A stretch of 64,000 nucleotides of DNA from Reticulascus tulasneorum (Eukaryota; Ascomycota; Sordariomycetes; Glomerellales; Reticulascaceae), in contig LSAX01000005.1 of NCBI GenBank assembly GCA_001557505.1, positions 620,001 through 684,000 on the forward strand, read 5' to 3'. Under the pieces are notes generated by a model. The model saw only the letters and a list, made by a program, of their open reading frames with translations, was not told the origin of the DNA and made no database searches. Every line of letters begins with the position of its first letter. The stretch's first letter is position 1. The translations under genes were made by a program, and so were the position numbers. Shown here piece by piece: positions 46,586-59,076 of the stretch.

Positions 46586-48531
46586 GCTGGGTGGGTATGG
46601 TCTGAATTGACTCTAAACATCAGATAAGATATGGATAACAGACGATGAACAGTTCGTATTTTACATGATTGCTGTTGGCCGAGTTCAATGCATTTTATGT
46701 GCAATCCCATCTCTTATGGCTTGCACGAACACATTGCCACGAGAGATTCCTCCGATGCATGAGGGTGCACGAGACTTGACAACTCGAATGTGTGACGTTG
46801 TGAGCAGTCACAAGCTTCGGCACCCCTGGCTCATTAGGCGACAGTTACACCTTGACCGTTATGATTGCTTGCGAGTCGTGAGTGTTCACACACGAAGACG
46901 TGTGAAATCCACGTGTACGGCGAACCTGTTAAGCCCAATTGAGGGCTTGAAAGCTTGGGATGCCTTGCAAAGAGTATCTAGAAATACCTAGTGGATAGTA
47001 AACATCATTGTCATCTATCCTCCTCCCAGTATCCTGTCGAATCAATATCGCCTGCATATCCAAGTAGTTATTCACAGAAATGTTCCAGTAGATATTGCAG
47101 TGAATATATATACAATACTACGATTTATACAGGTCAACTCTCGTATGATCTTTCCCGAATACATGACTTCCCGACTAATAAAACTCCTTTACAAACCAAG
47201 AAGACTGCCATCCTTTCTTGTCAAGAGCTATTTCTACGATCCACTTGCAAGCCTCCGCACGGCAATAGCTTGGATTGTTTAATAAACCCGGTTACAGTTG
47301 CCAGAAAGCCCTTATCCTTCTGTACTTGGCCGCTGTCCTCGGCATCTGTGTGGCACTATGGAGTTGCTGGCATATTTCCATCGCTGCCGATGGCATGATG
47401 TACGGCAGGCGTTGTACAATTCCGCTGTCAAGCATGCGAAGCCGCAGTGTACGAACATCAGCCCAAGAAACAGATGTGGAGAATACACTCTGTGATGTCC
47501 TCTGGTCCCCAAATCCTGGATCCTTCGGAGGTTTGAAACGACTGCCATGCAAACATCTTCATTTCGTGAAATGTTCCACAGTAACTGCCCGACTTTGTGC
47601 TGCGGAAACCTTTGCTTTCCCCTCTGCTTGTGCTTCCGAACGGCGGGAGGCCTCGAGCCATCTAGCTTTTTGGTGGGTATTAGTGCCACATCTGCCGCTT
47701 GTGGAATATAACGAGGGCTCTCGAACATGTTCAGGTTTGCTGGCTAGAGTCGACAGCATCGATATGCCGTATCAAGTTGTACAAGGGTATCGGCCTGGCG
47801 GCGTGTCTTTGTGAGCAATCAAAAGTCTACGTAGACTTTCCGTCTCATAGCACGACGCTTTGCAACTATGACGGAACCTCAGAGTCATTGCCTACTTTGC
47901 ACTGTCATTCAATGGCAAGAGTGTGTGTAAATGACCCCTCGGGACGTCTAGGCCCTCTTTACTACTTGCCCTATCTCTGGGCAAGCAGTTCTGTCTTATA
48001 TATCTTTCCTCACAAGGCACATCTCTATTCACCAAACGTTAGATCAAACCACTGAGTCATCTGTATACCTCAAAACCACTCAAAATTTCCTTGACCTGAA
48101 CCTCATTGCGTTGTCTGTGACTCTATGGCACGTCGAATATTAATCCATTCTCAATAGCCCCCATCGCGTCAAGCTCGTGCCAAACCCATCTCCTCGAGAA
48201 TTTTTCTTGCCAATTGAAGCTTGCTAGACAACACTTGAAGGTTCCTGCCAAATAATCGCAGGGATCTGTGTGCGACTGCATCTAATCATTTCTATCCGCT
48301 AAACACTTAAGAGACCTACTCTAAGATACTAGGAAGCCAATTATCTTCTCAAGAATTCATCTTGGCTAGTATCTGTCACTCCTAAAGGCATAAAATCATT
48401 TGCATGGAAGGCCTACTTTTTCCCCTCTCTATTAAATTAAAAGTAGGCACACAATCATCATATCTACCATATGCGTGGATATTCGAACAGACGAGTTTGA
48501 CTCCTACGAACTCGGCATACACTAAGACATC
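46586..48531. other. Intergenic, AT-rich, 1.95 kb
   Basis: AT-rich compared with its neighbours, especially 46980-47180 and 48050-48500. Open frames on both strands between 47275 and 47814 start without ATG and carry no recognisable family. No RNA gene seen. Confidence 0.45.
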
Positions 48532-50035
48532 ATGCCACCACAAACTCCCAGGAATCTGGTAGAAAGAGTTTCTACAAGGAGAGAACAGGTAGGCTCCATC
48601 GAACTACGGTGAGAAAACTGCTCACCATTTTCAAAGAAAGTTTCGAGGACGCTATCACTTAGCTCTGCCAGTATGGAAGCGCAAAATAGCATGGTCAGCG
48701 AAGAATACGAGGCTGCTATTCATGCGATCTCGTTATTCCGAGACCTAGAAGGAGTTGAGTGGACAATGAAAAGCCGAAGGGCAAGTTTCTAGATCGCTAC
48801 CCATAACGAGAGCTCGAGATATTAAACGAATTAGGGCAAAAACGAAAATCCCTGCAAAATATATACCTCGACCTGCAGAAACTGCATCGGGCAAGGCTGT
48901 CCGACGACTCGTGAACGAATCCTTAAGTCCATATTGGGAGGCCTGATGGAGAATGTTCTGGCTGGGGAAAAACTACCGTTTGTGATTAAGGAAAATGAGC
49001 TTGAGCCAGTCAATGATAAAGGAATCCCAGCCAGTTGGCCCAAAGCTGCAGAAGAGATGATGTCTGCTGGATCGATGGCTGTCGTAAGCACGACTACAGC
49101 CAGCAGATCTTTCGGTTCTCTGACATCGAGCAATGAATCTTTCGAGAAAGACTTGGACAAGACGTAAGCCTCTGAATCCCTTCAACACATATGTCAATTT
49201 CTCATCACTGCCCTAGAACGCTTGTATACGTCAATACTGTTTTTGGCCGCGTGCGTTTGTCCTCGACGCTTGGCCTAGCGGCCCGACCTCGAGTACCGGA
49301 TGGGAAAGTAGTGGGAGAGGAGAATTCTCCAATCTTTTCTAACCGCTACTTTGTAGTCCGACAATCAAACCTCGGAGGTTGGGGCGCTTTTGCGCAACAG
49401 AATCTCCAAAAGGGTCAGGTGATTCTTCTAGAGAAGGCTCTATTCCACACTGATTTTGCCGACATTTTCAAACAATTCGACTCACTCTCCGAAGAGGATA
49501 GGAGAGTTGCCCTAAGCTTGCATGGCTTTAAGGGCCCCGATATTGGAATGGAGGATATTGTAGCAATCTGGCGAACTAACGGGTAAGCTGGTTTGTCATG
49601 CCCCCTGTATCTGTGAAGCTCTGAGCGCTGCCTTTGAATTTCTGGGTTCTCAGAACCACTTATCTTGGAACTTGCTCTGGCTGTACTCGGAGCTTTGGTG
49701 GTAATATGGAGGTGTTTTTGAACTGTGTTCACGGAGGGCTAATGCTTTGATGTAACAGCTTCCAATCTCATGGCGCCGAAGCTGGGCTGTTTCCTGTAGC
49801 ATCAAGGTTCAACCACGCCTGCATATCGAAGTGCAACGTTAGCTACGCGTTTGACAGACAACATCAGATCCTAGCCTTCACTATAGTTGCCAAGGAGGTC
49901 AGAAAGGGACAGGAGCTGACTATCTCTTACGGACAGCCCTCAAGAGAATTCGAAGCCAGATACGGCTTTGCTTGCCGATGCGGTGGGTGCGAGAGCGGAG
50001 CAAACTCTCGATTCGGATATAAATCACAGTGGTAG
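48532..50035 (+). CDS. SET-domain protein, 5' exons uncertain
   Basis: The secure part is exons 49217-49582 and 49759-50035, preceded by 48910-49163. These code a SET domain: NRYFVVRQSNLGGWGAFA (AdoMet loop), ASRFNHACISKCNVSYAF (NHxC), ELTISYG (catalytic Tyr) and a post-SET-like CRCGGC, typical of the fungal SET family with unknown protein substrate. Upstream, 48532-48608 and 48672-48780 splice well (MPPQTPRNLVERVSTRREQ...MEAQNSMVSEEYEAA...). A coiled-coil frame at 48813-48911 (ELGQKRKSLQNIYLDLQKLH) follows, but linking it needs a 32-nt GC-AG gap, and then a +1 shift at about 48909 to reach the next exon. Either an unseen splice pattern or a damaged 5' part explains this. The SET core itself is intact. 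Confidence 0.65.
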
Positions 50036-50869
50036 TGGTTTCTCCCCTAACAAAGCATGAGTCTGGCGTTCTTGGCGCTAGGCAGTTCTTTGGATATACC
50101 GTTCTCATCTGGGCTACACGTGTGGCCGTAGGACTTCATCATTTGGTCGATATCTTTTTCTGTTTTGAGAGTTTGAAAATGGGGTGGAAAGGAAACTTCG
50201 AGTAGTTGAATTTGAAGGGTTGATAATAGCTGAAACCTGCAGCCAAAAGCCTCACTCTACCACTATCCAAGTGCATCTACGTATAGTGCATCAAGTAAGA
50301 ACTCGAAACTAGCTGGCTGCATTTACTAGGGCAAGATGGCATTTCTGAGAACACTGCAGAAGTATGAAGCACAGCCGGTCTATAGAAGAGCTGATACACA
50401 CCTGGCGCCGGTGCTTGTCTGGCAAGAATGCATATTACACGCAGATGTCACAGACAGCACGGGAACGTTCAATACTAGCTTGTGGTGAACAACAGCCCGA
50501 AGAGGACAGCAGGTGGTCACAAACCGGACGGTTTTAGAATTTGACTAAGATGGACGAAGCGGCTTGTACAGGCAGCACCGCACACATCCGGCCTTTTGAA
50601 GAACTCTTTCCCCTTGATCTCGATATTTGTGCTTCGCTGATGTTCTGCACCCAGCTCGAATGAGCTATACGTAGGGCGTTGCCCTTGGGTTTGCACACCA
50701 AGGAAAGTGAGTTCCGTGGGAGCGATGTGATGTCAGTTCGCCCAAGCACACGGCATGACCGCATACCAGAACAACGGCCCAATCCCAAATTAGAAACATC
50801 TCAGTCCGTAGCCGAGCTTCATTACGCCTTTAGTGTAAATTGTGTCATTCATTGCTAGCCGCTTTTAGT
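50036..50869. other. Convergent intergenic region, 0.8 kb
   Basis: Between the SET-gene stop and the transcription-factor stop. No coding or RNA content recognised. Confidence 0.5.
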
Positions 50870-53800
50870 CTAAGCTATACATTCACCCATATCCGTATCC
50901 TTGAGCGCCTCCAGCAAGACCTTTGCTGTGTCCCTATCCAACCTGTCCTCGTTATGCACGATATCATCCCAAGCATTCTGAACCCATTCTCCACAGGCGT
51001 CCTGTTCCGAACCATCAGCAAACATGCCATCATAGTCACTACCACTGCTCATGGAGCCGCCGTCCAGAGGGAACGCTGCCATGACTTCAGCGGCAAGACC
51101 TGCAATTCCTTCAGAAGGCGTCGTTTCGTGAAGATAAAAGTCACTGCCATGAAGCTGATACCCTTGCCCGCTTTGAGGCGACGTCTCATCCGTCATGCCA
51201 TTATCCCCCGCAGAGTTCGGAGACTCAGTCTCCTCGTCAGACGGGATCGCAGTGACTGTTCCCGGCTCAATATTAAAGAAACTGGGTCTCATGTTCCCGA
51301 GACTAACAGCTCCAATATCGATATTAGGAACCGGCGTCAGGCTGTTCGTCATTTCGGTCGGCTCATTATCCAGCAGCATGCGCAAAGGATTGAATCCACC
51401 AGTGAACAGGCCCCTCAAACTGACAGGAAAGTCCCGATCCTCAGGTAGCCTTCCTTTACTCAATGCCAGATCCATAGTCAACGCCAGCCGCAGGTACGAA
51501 TTCGGCTGCGAGGAGAGGATATCTGTCCAGTCCAAGATGGCGGTATTGTTTGACTCGGACTCGGATCTGGGATCGATCTGGGCGAGGTTGACGATGTGAC
51601 GGATCGTCTCACTGACCCAGTCGACGCCGTCATATTGCGGCTGGTAAGTCTTCATTGCCTCGATGAGGATGTTGAGCCTGTGTTGTTTGAGGGCTGATTG
51701 GTTGTTCGAGTTGAGAGAGGGGTTTTTGGGAGGAGAGGAGAGCTTGACGTCGAGTATGTGGAGGACGAGAGGCAGAGCGGTGCAGGCGACGCTGGAAATT
51801 TGTCAGTAAAGGGCCGGTAGGAGATGGGAATAGGATGAGGGGACATACGCGCTGATGGGAAGCCATCGTGCCAGGCGGAGGTGAATGAGCTCCTTGAGGC
51901 ACTCTGTGACCCCGGATGCGGCATCCTGGAGCTCGTGCCTGTTTTCGCCAATTGTCGACAGATGGCTTATTGGAACGGTGTTGAAGCTGGGAGCCGCTGC
52001 CGTGATGGCGAGATGGAGGATTTCGTGATGGCTCAGGACCACTCTGGAGGAACTGGTCGGGTCGTCAGTACATGGCAGCTCCCTGATCTTCAAACTGAAG
52101 ATGACTTACTGGTAGTACATGTACATCAGATTGGTGTATAAAATCACCGAATCATGCTGAAACTCCTTTCCCATGTTGTTCATCCTCGCAGGCGTGTCAC
52201 CTCCGAACATTGGGAAGCATAGCGTAGCACTCTTGTACCACCTCCGTAGTGCAACCTTGCACTCCCTGACTCGATCCCGCTCCTCTGGTCGCATCTCCCT
52301 GCCCCATCCAGGGCTATCATCGAGCGGAAAAACCAGCACTAATATGTCCGTTAGAACAACGCACAGCTCAACTAGTTGCTCCAATATCTCCGCAAGACAC
52401 CTCTTCGTGCCGGGATTATAAACACGACTCCGCTCCACCTCGTCCGCCAAATCCGCAAAACCCAGCATCGCATTTCTTTCAAAGTCGAAATGCGCCCTCG
52501 TGATCTGGATGGACCTCCGCATGCCGAGCCCCATGATGCGGTCGCGTATGACGCAGCACCACCATAGCCGCTTGAGGGCATTTTGCTTCTTTACCTGCGC
52601 CGGCGTGATAGCTGGCAGCGATGAGTAATGGTGTGCCTCGACGGTTTTGGCGTGCTGAATCGCGATGGAGAGCCAGGCGGTATTGGGCTTTCGGAGGCCA
52701 GGAGAGGCGGGAGGAGACCAAAAGGAGAGAAGGAGGGCGGACTGGGCAATGGCCAAAGGGGAGGATTCGGTGTCCAGGTCGTACAGGAGCTTGGTGCGGC
52801 GATATAAGGCTGCGCGGGCGGCACGGATGTTAGGGAAGCCGAGTGCTTTGATGCTTTCGCGGGAAACAAACTGGAGCCTGTTAGATATTCCTCTTTGAAC
52901 AAGCGTAGGCGGGGCGAGCAAAAGCAAGACCTACGTTGCAAGAAGCAAAAAGAATTGCTTGGAAGACAAGTAGCGACAACTTCTCCGTCGGCAGATAAGC
53001 AGCAGAGTTATTGCAGTACATCTCCCAGAAGTCACCTTCATTGAACATGGGAAGCAGCGGATGGACATGCAAAAAGTACTGCTGCATGAACTCGTCGAGA
53101 ATCGACCGCGTGGGAACGCGGAGGCATCCTTGGAGCTCGAGGAAGTTGACATCTTGCGGGAGGATATGGTGCAAGTTGCTGACTGCGATGAAGGGGTAGT
53201 AGGCGTATGTGATATCGGAGTTGAGTCCCAGTGGTTGGTCGCTGGGGAACTGATTTGTTGCATTGCCGAAGGACATGGAGGTGTTCAGAGGCATGCTGTA
53301 AGAGTTGCTTAACGGTGGTGGGTTGAACGCTTCGCTTGGCCTGGACTGGTCAGGTTGGGACTTGTCATGACTTCTGACCTCTGGGCTTCTGGGGAGGTTT
53401 GTGGTTGCAGCCGGCGCTTCAGATTCACAATCAGCATGAGAATTGTCATGTTCTCCGTCAAGGTCCTGGGAAGCCTCGTCAAGGGACGGCACAGGCTGTC
53501 CCTCAAGCCTGGACTTCACAATCGTCTCGGCCGAGTGCTTCTGTGTCGCGGCCTCGGCAGCAGGGTAAGGCGGGTATGAGACTTGGACATTTTCGGTTCC
53601 TTCTCGCTGGGTTCTTCGACTGACAATCGTCATTAGCACGCGTAGGTCGCATAGCTCCACGGGAAGCAGTCTTGAGTCTGTATACTCACAACCTCGATGC
53701 CCTTCCTGTAACGACACATGTCTCGCTGTCCAGGTAGCAGTTCATACACGGCCGTCCCCTCTGTGACACATCGCACCGGACCTTACGCGCCCTGCACGAA

Positions 53801-53883
53801 AGACATGCCTTGGGAGCGCGCTTGCGAATTTTGGTCTGCGTCTTGGGTTTGGGGTCTGCCGTCTCGGTATCTGCTGGAGCCAT
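50870..53883 (-). CDS. Zn2Cys6 transcription factor, cutinase-TF (CTF1)-like
   Basis: Five exons: 53883-53690, 53619-52935, 52870-52110, 52052-51849 and 51791-50870, introns 57-70 nt; 921 aa with all phases consistent. The binuclear zinc cluster is at about residues 27-56: CLSCRARKVRCDVSQRGRPC, then MNCYLDSETC. The middle-homology region (fungal_trans) begins at about residue 225 with FLELQGCLRVPTRSILDEF and YFLHVHPLLPMFNEGDFWEMY, then FVSRESIKALGFPNIRAARA and LSFWSPP...NTAWLSIAIQHAK, the pattern of CTF1-alpha/beta, regulators of cutinase and fatty-acid genes. The C-terminal quarter is acidic and disordered, a likely activation region. Whether it controls lipid genes here is inference; no cutinase gene is in the window. 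Confidence 0.9.
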
Positions 53884-54663
53884 GTTCGGCTTCAGGAGGC
53901 AGTTCCCTTTTGTGTATGAATAGCCACAGTATTGACCGAGGTGAGATTCGTCTATTCAAGATCAAAAGACTAATTCGATAGATAGATATGAAGATACAAA
54001 TCCAGGAAAAAAGATTCAATTGTCAAGACAAGAAAAGTTGGAGATCCTGGGGGACTCATCTACGAGGCACGAATGCTATTGCGGGGGGTGTGGGGTGGGA
54101 GAGGGGCAGACCGTCATGGGCATCTACGCCCATGCATGCAGCTGCAAACGCCTAGACTGATCGAGACCTCATCCTGGGGCAAATAGCGCCTCATCAAGGT
54201 CTTGCCTGTGACAATGCGAATCTATCTATGGGGCCCCAGGTTCGCCGCTTGCGTTGTGGTGCGGCATCTTTTGCGGGGGGAGAAGTGTGTGTGTGGACTC
54301 TTTGTGAGGCCGGAAGTCATTTACCGGGACCTCCATGAGCTTCGGTAACGCTCACCCACATGAAGGAGCGTCAAGAGTCCAATAAAGACCCCTGGCCCTT
54401 CTCCAAATAGGTTGCCCTCTGCCATCTCCTGAGTCATTAGCGTTGCGTTTCCCCGGATTTAAGCTGTCTACACGATCGTCACGAAACTCGAAAACGAGAA
54501 GTCACCCCACATGTCACCACCAGCTTGACACTACACATCACAACCTGAGCATAGGCGAAGAATTATGCAGCTTATTAGCGTGGTAACGAGAATGCATTCT
54601 GATTCCCGTGCTACCCCCCTTCCCCAATAAACTCCATAATGCTACTGTACTGTGTGTGGCGTC
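53884..54663. other. Intergenic region, 0.8 kb
   Basis: Upstream of the CTF1-like gene and downstream of the DUF3176 locus. No additional gene recognised. Confidence 0.5.
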
Positions 54664-56537
54664 TCAATCAGACTCTGAATCATCACTACCCTCCTCCAGT
54701 GGCTTGAAAACCCAATCACCGTCCGCCTCCCTCAACAAGCAAATCTTCACATTACCCACGCGATCGTCCAGTCCGTGCGGGACATCCATTCCATCACCAA
54801 CCTTGGCCAGAATGCTCGCGTCGATCCGACTGAACAGCATGGGCAGCGAATCGCTTTTCCATACCGACACGCCGTCGCGGGCCCCCTCGATGATTGTGTG
54901 GAAGAGATAGTACAAGCTAATGAGGATCAGCGACGCGGGGTACGCGAGCCAGCGCCACTGGACTACAATGTACGCCGACATGATGGTCGCTCTTCCATCG
55001 TACGAGCGGCTGCGTGTGTCGCGGACGGTACCGCGTTCGCGCACTTCGTTTGTGAGGCTGATGCTTAGCCGTTTGATCCAGCTTGGCAAGTCGGTCGTCG
55101 CACTCCACATTGCCTCAATCCAGTCCGACGAGAAGTTGACTATGGTAAACTGGCTCTCGAATGTACCCTCAGTCAACGAGTTCATGAATGACTGGAGCGC
55201 CTTCACGGAGCTATCCGAGACGCTGTACCGCGACTGGTTCAGAATATTCATGGATGGCGGGATGTCGACGAACAGGTACTCGTCTGGATGTGCGCTATTC
55301 GCTTCTTCAAACTGGCTTCTGCTCCAGATTTCCCGTAACGTCTGGTTCATCGAGCCGTCCGCTATCGCAACATCGTAGCTTTTCATGCAGAACCAGAGCG
55401 CACATTCATGTGCAGTTGTCTTGGACCCCTTGTTGCGCTTGGCTAGTGTCATGATGTCGAAAACGCTGATGTAGGTTTGGTTAGTCGAGCTCATCTGGTG
55501 GTTGACACCGGGCGAGGCGGTAACTTTGAACATGTTTGTATCCGCACCCTGAGGCACCTCGAGAGAAGTGTTGGATTCCATGCTATACAGGCACGTCTGC
55601 AGTCTGTCCGTGCAGAAGGTGTTGACGTTCATCGGTATGCATTCGCCGCAGACGGCAAGTGTCGGCATCGTTGGCCACGTGCAGTTTGCCGTATCACATT
55701 GGGCATTCACATCGGTGATTGTGGTGGCCAGGATCCCGCTATATATCGCAGCTTTGGTTGACAGTGGTAGAAAGTTCTCTGGCTTCTAGTCAGACTACCA
55801 TAGCAGTCTCCAAGCGGAGTTACTCACCATCGCTGATGCCTCTTCGTACTGTATAGTCCTAGTATTCACTTCGGGGAGGTGCCTGCGCAGGGCGCGCAGT
55901 CTCGTTGACATACGGGGTGGGTCGTTCCTCGTATGTGTACATCTGCTGCGAGAAGGTTTCGAAACCGTGTACGAGAACGACAAGGGCTGCCCCAACACAG
56001 GAGAGATGCCTAAAAATATCATTAGTCGGTGCTGATACAGGGTTGTGGATAAGCATGCCTTCCTCTGAGTCGCCAAAGCAGACACAGACTTCCCTAAAGT
56101 CCGCGCGAAGCATCATCGTAGATCTTGAAGTCCTCCAATCGAGCTTTCATCGTGGCCCGGCGTTGCCGTGCTTCCGACACCCAGATCCAGGCACCTTGGC
56201 TGATGGAAGATTCGACAATGGCACTCATGGCAACGCGTACGCAGGTAAACATGGCGACAATGACGAAATCAAGCTGAATATCGAGAGGCAACCTAGGAAC
56301 AAGTTGATTATCGTAGCGACGGAACAGCAACCCGAGGAGGATGACCCCGATAATGCATACGCCAGCACAGCGATACTCATCATTCCACCATTGCAAGGCC
56401 GAGATATACCGTCTCTTTTGGAGGGGTTTCTCTCTGGTAAGGTCTTCATCGCCCTCGTCGTCTACGGCGCCGTCATGGCTGATCTTTTGACGAGATGGCC
56501 TGCGATGTCTAAGATTGGGGGCGTGTGTATTCTCCAT
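54664..56537 (-). pseudogene. DUF3176 membrane-protein gene, interrupted by nonsense codon(s)
   Basis: The family layout is complete: N-terminal cytosolic part from ATG 56537, spans at CAGVCIIGVILLGLLF and DFVIVAMFTCVRVAMSAIV, the signature SQGAWIWVSEARQRRA and DDASRG, a third span HLSCVGAALVVLVHGFETFSQQ, a large Cys-containing exposed domain (CDTANCTWPTMPTLAVCGEC) and a last span LAYPASLILISLYYLF. After DDASRG the family normally has PWGSL; here the codons read CTT TAG (TAG at 56087-56085), a stop, after which GSLCLLWRLRGR continues in frame. Exon 2 then joins through a GC-AG intron. A second in-frame TAG lies after PPRSEY near 55859, though a GTATGT intron could bypass that one. Most simply a decaying gene. 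Confidence 0.7.
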
Positions 56538-57116
56538 AGCTCTGAACCTGGAGAATGGGGAAGAGAAGGGGGAGGATGCCCGACGGAATGCTCTCAGGCT
56601 TTTTGAGATGTAGCAATAATCTTCAGCTAGTAGGTGAGATGATACTGGCTAATGATTTCTGGCATTCCGCGGTTCGACGATGACTATCGATGTGATTACC
56701 GACAGAATGGTTGTAGGAGTTTAGATACATGATGTCTTGGAGGTGATTCGCGGTTGGAAGGACACCCAGGAAGAGACAAGACGAATCCTCGTGGTACGAC
56801 TTGCGTTAGATCAGGGAAATACACATTCCGAAGGCAACCGCGTTCATCTTCCGACTGGTCATTGTGCCCCAGGCTGGATGAGAAGTTGACTGGTGGCAAT
56901 TGCGTTGCACTCACAAGCCGGATGGCGGACTTGGAGTGTAATTTTGGGTTTTCACTTCAGTCGTATGTCTCCAATCAAAGCGACTGCCTTGAGAGTCGAT
57001 CATCTTGGCGACACCGTCTTCTAGAACACCCAGCGTACAATTTTATCTTTCTCTTTTACGGATCACATCAACCGCGTCCATTAGACCTCTACTGAGCATT
57101 ATTGCTCGCCTACAAT
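56538..57116. promoter_or_regulatory. Divergent upstream region
   Basis: About 0.6 kb between the starts of the DUF3176 locus (leftward) and the ureohydrolase gene (rightward). No specific site assigned. Confidence 0.45.
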
Positions 57117-58687
57117 ATGATTTCCCTCCCTGTTCTGCTACTTCTTGCGAGCCATGGCGGGCTTGGGTGGGAGTTACCCCGCCATGGAAATGTGCCTCAC
57201 GGTGACCAGGTGCCTCTTTCCTCTACCGATGACGACGTCGACATCGCGACCGACAGCTATTTCTATGGCTTGAGCACATTTGCGAATCTACCATATGTGA
57301 ATTGCTTTTCTAATGACACCGCAGAGGGCACAAAGTATGACATTGCCATCCTAGGTGCCCCGCATGACACAGTGAGTTGGTGATGACGAATCACGGCACA
57401 AGCTCCTCCTCGACCGACTAACCGACTGCGAAAGACCACCACTGGCCGGCCTGGAGCGAGATTTGGACCATCAGGCATCCGTGTAGGTAGTCAGAGAAAG
57501 ACCTTCGCATCCTGGAGCATCTACAATGGTACGGCAGTCTCATGTCCTCCTAACTCCAGCTGATGTTGGCCAGGACGAAATCCTTTGCAGAGCTGGGCTA
57601 CCATTGTTGACTGTGGGGATGCTCGGTTGACCTGGCTTGACAACCGGGTTTCACTCAAGCGCTTGGACAAGGCCCACAAGGTATGGGTTCCTGTTGCGGC
57701 CTCGCAGGGTGAGCTATAACATCGCGCAGGTTGTCTCTAGCCGGCCCGCTGCAAACTCTTCCGTCTCAGGGACGCCGAGAATTGTGGCACTTGGCGGCGA
57801 CCACACCACAACTTTGTCCGCTTTGAGGTCGACCTATGACAAATGGGGTCAGGTCTCAGTGATTCACTTTGATAGCCATATCGGTGCGGCCTCCAGTGGC
57901 TGCTGTTGAAGACAAACTGACATAAGAACATAGACACATGGGATCCGGCAATCCTTGGTAGGCTCTCTCAAAACACCCTTCATCATTTTGTGCTTACTCT
58001 TGTGTTTAGGGGGTGGAATCTCGGATTATGCGTGAGTGACTGAACTAGCAGTAAGCTTCTGTGGGCGGACACCAACTAACCCAAGATAGTGGCTTGAACC
58101 ATGGGACTTTTCTCCACATCGCCCATGAAGAGGTGAGATTTGTTGCTTCTGGATGAAATGGATTGTCTCTCTAATATGGCATAGCACTTGATACTGAATA
58201 CATCAATCCACGCCGGCATTCGTGCGCCTCTCATTCGAAGAAAGGGAGACATGCGGAACGACGTTCGATGCGGCTTTCAGACCGTTACAGCCCGCGATAT
58301 CGACAAAATAGGTGCGCAAGGCATCATTGAAAAGATCAAGGAGCGAGTCGGAGACTCCCTGGTCTACATCAGTGTAGATATTGATGTACTGGACCCCGCT
58401 TTTGCTCCGGGTAACTGAGTCCTCCGAAGTTGCGCACTGACAATCATGCTGACGTAGGAGCAGCAACGGGAACCGCAGAGCCAGGCGGATGGTCTACTCG
58501 TGAACTTTTAACTATTCTGGATGGCCTTGAAGGACTCGCAATCGTCGGAGCAGATGTTGTCGAAGTGGCCCCAGCTTATGATAACAATGGCGAAACAACA
58601 GTGCTTGCTGCTGCTGAGGTTGCTTTCTCCCTTATTGACCTAATGGTCACAACTCCAGTGAAATCTAAGGCAGACAAAGGACTGTAA
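57117..58687 (+). CDS. Secreted ureohydrolase, agmatinase/guanidinobutyrase-like
   Basis: Mn-dependent hydrolysis of a guanidino compound to urea plus an amine. Nine exons: 57117-57371, 57435-57528, 57574-57680, 57730-57883, 57934-57957, 58010-58031, 58090-58132, 58185-58410 and 58458-58687; 384 aa. Two are micro-exons of 24 and 22 nt, needed to rebuild HFDSHIDTWDPAILGGGISDYAGLNHG. Metal-ligand blocks are intact: GGDHTTTLSALR, HFDSHIDTW (usual HFDAHxDTW with Ala to Ser) and SVDIDVLDPAFAPG followed by GTAEPGGW. TTTGRPGARFGPSGIR is the family substrate-loop region. A signal peptide (MISLPVLLLLASHGGLGW) and an N-glycosylation site predict secretion, as in other fungal members of this subgroup. 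Substrate (agmatine, guanidinobutyrate or other) is not decidable. Confidence 0.9.
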
Positions 58688-59076
58688 GCTGGCTGTGAAA
58701 TGCCAGGCAGTTTCATCATTATACCAACCTACGAGGTTCTTGTGCTATGTGCTATCAAAATCTGATATTTACGGTACATATCATCAAATCTGAGAGGTAG
58801 CTGAGAAACCAAAAGCAATATCATAACTAGGTTTTATTGTGGTAGTCTAGTATTATGGTATTCTTTCTCTCTTTGCTTAACAACATTGGGTAGAATGTCC
58901 ACAACAAGCCTACGCATGAAACCTACCCTGCAAATACTTGCTTCCACTAGAGCGGCTAGTTATTTCGCTCCAACTACTTGGTGGTGTTGTCTTCTCCATT
59001 ATCATCAAGCTTTAGCATAACCCTTCACATGGACTTATTAGATCGGCCTCAAGACATTGGCGAATAAAGTTGACTC
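58688..59076. other. Short convergent intergenic region
   Basis: Between the ureohydrolase and acetyltransferase stops. AT-rich, 389 bases, 3' UTRs expected. Confidence 0.5.

Noticed and set aside
47275..47814. Open frame of 179 codons with a hydrophobic N-terminal stretch
   Set aside because: Starts at TTG, overlaps a similar-length frame on the other strand, and has no recognisable domain.
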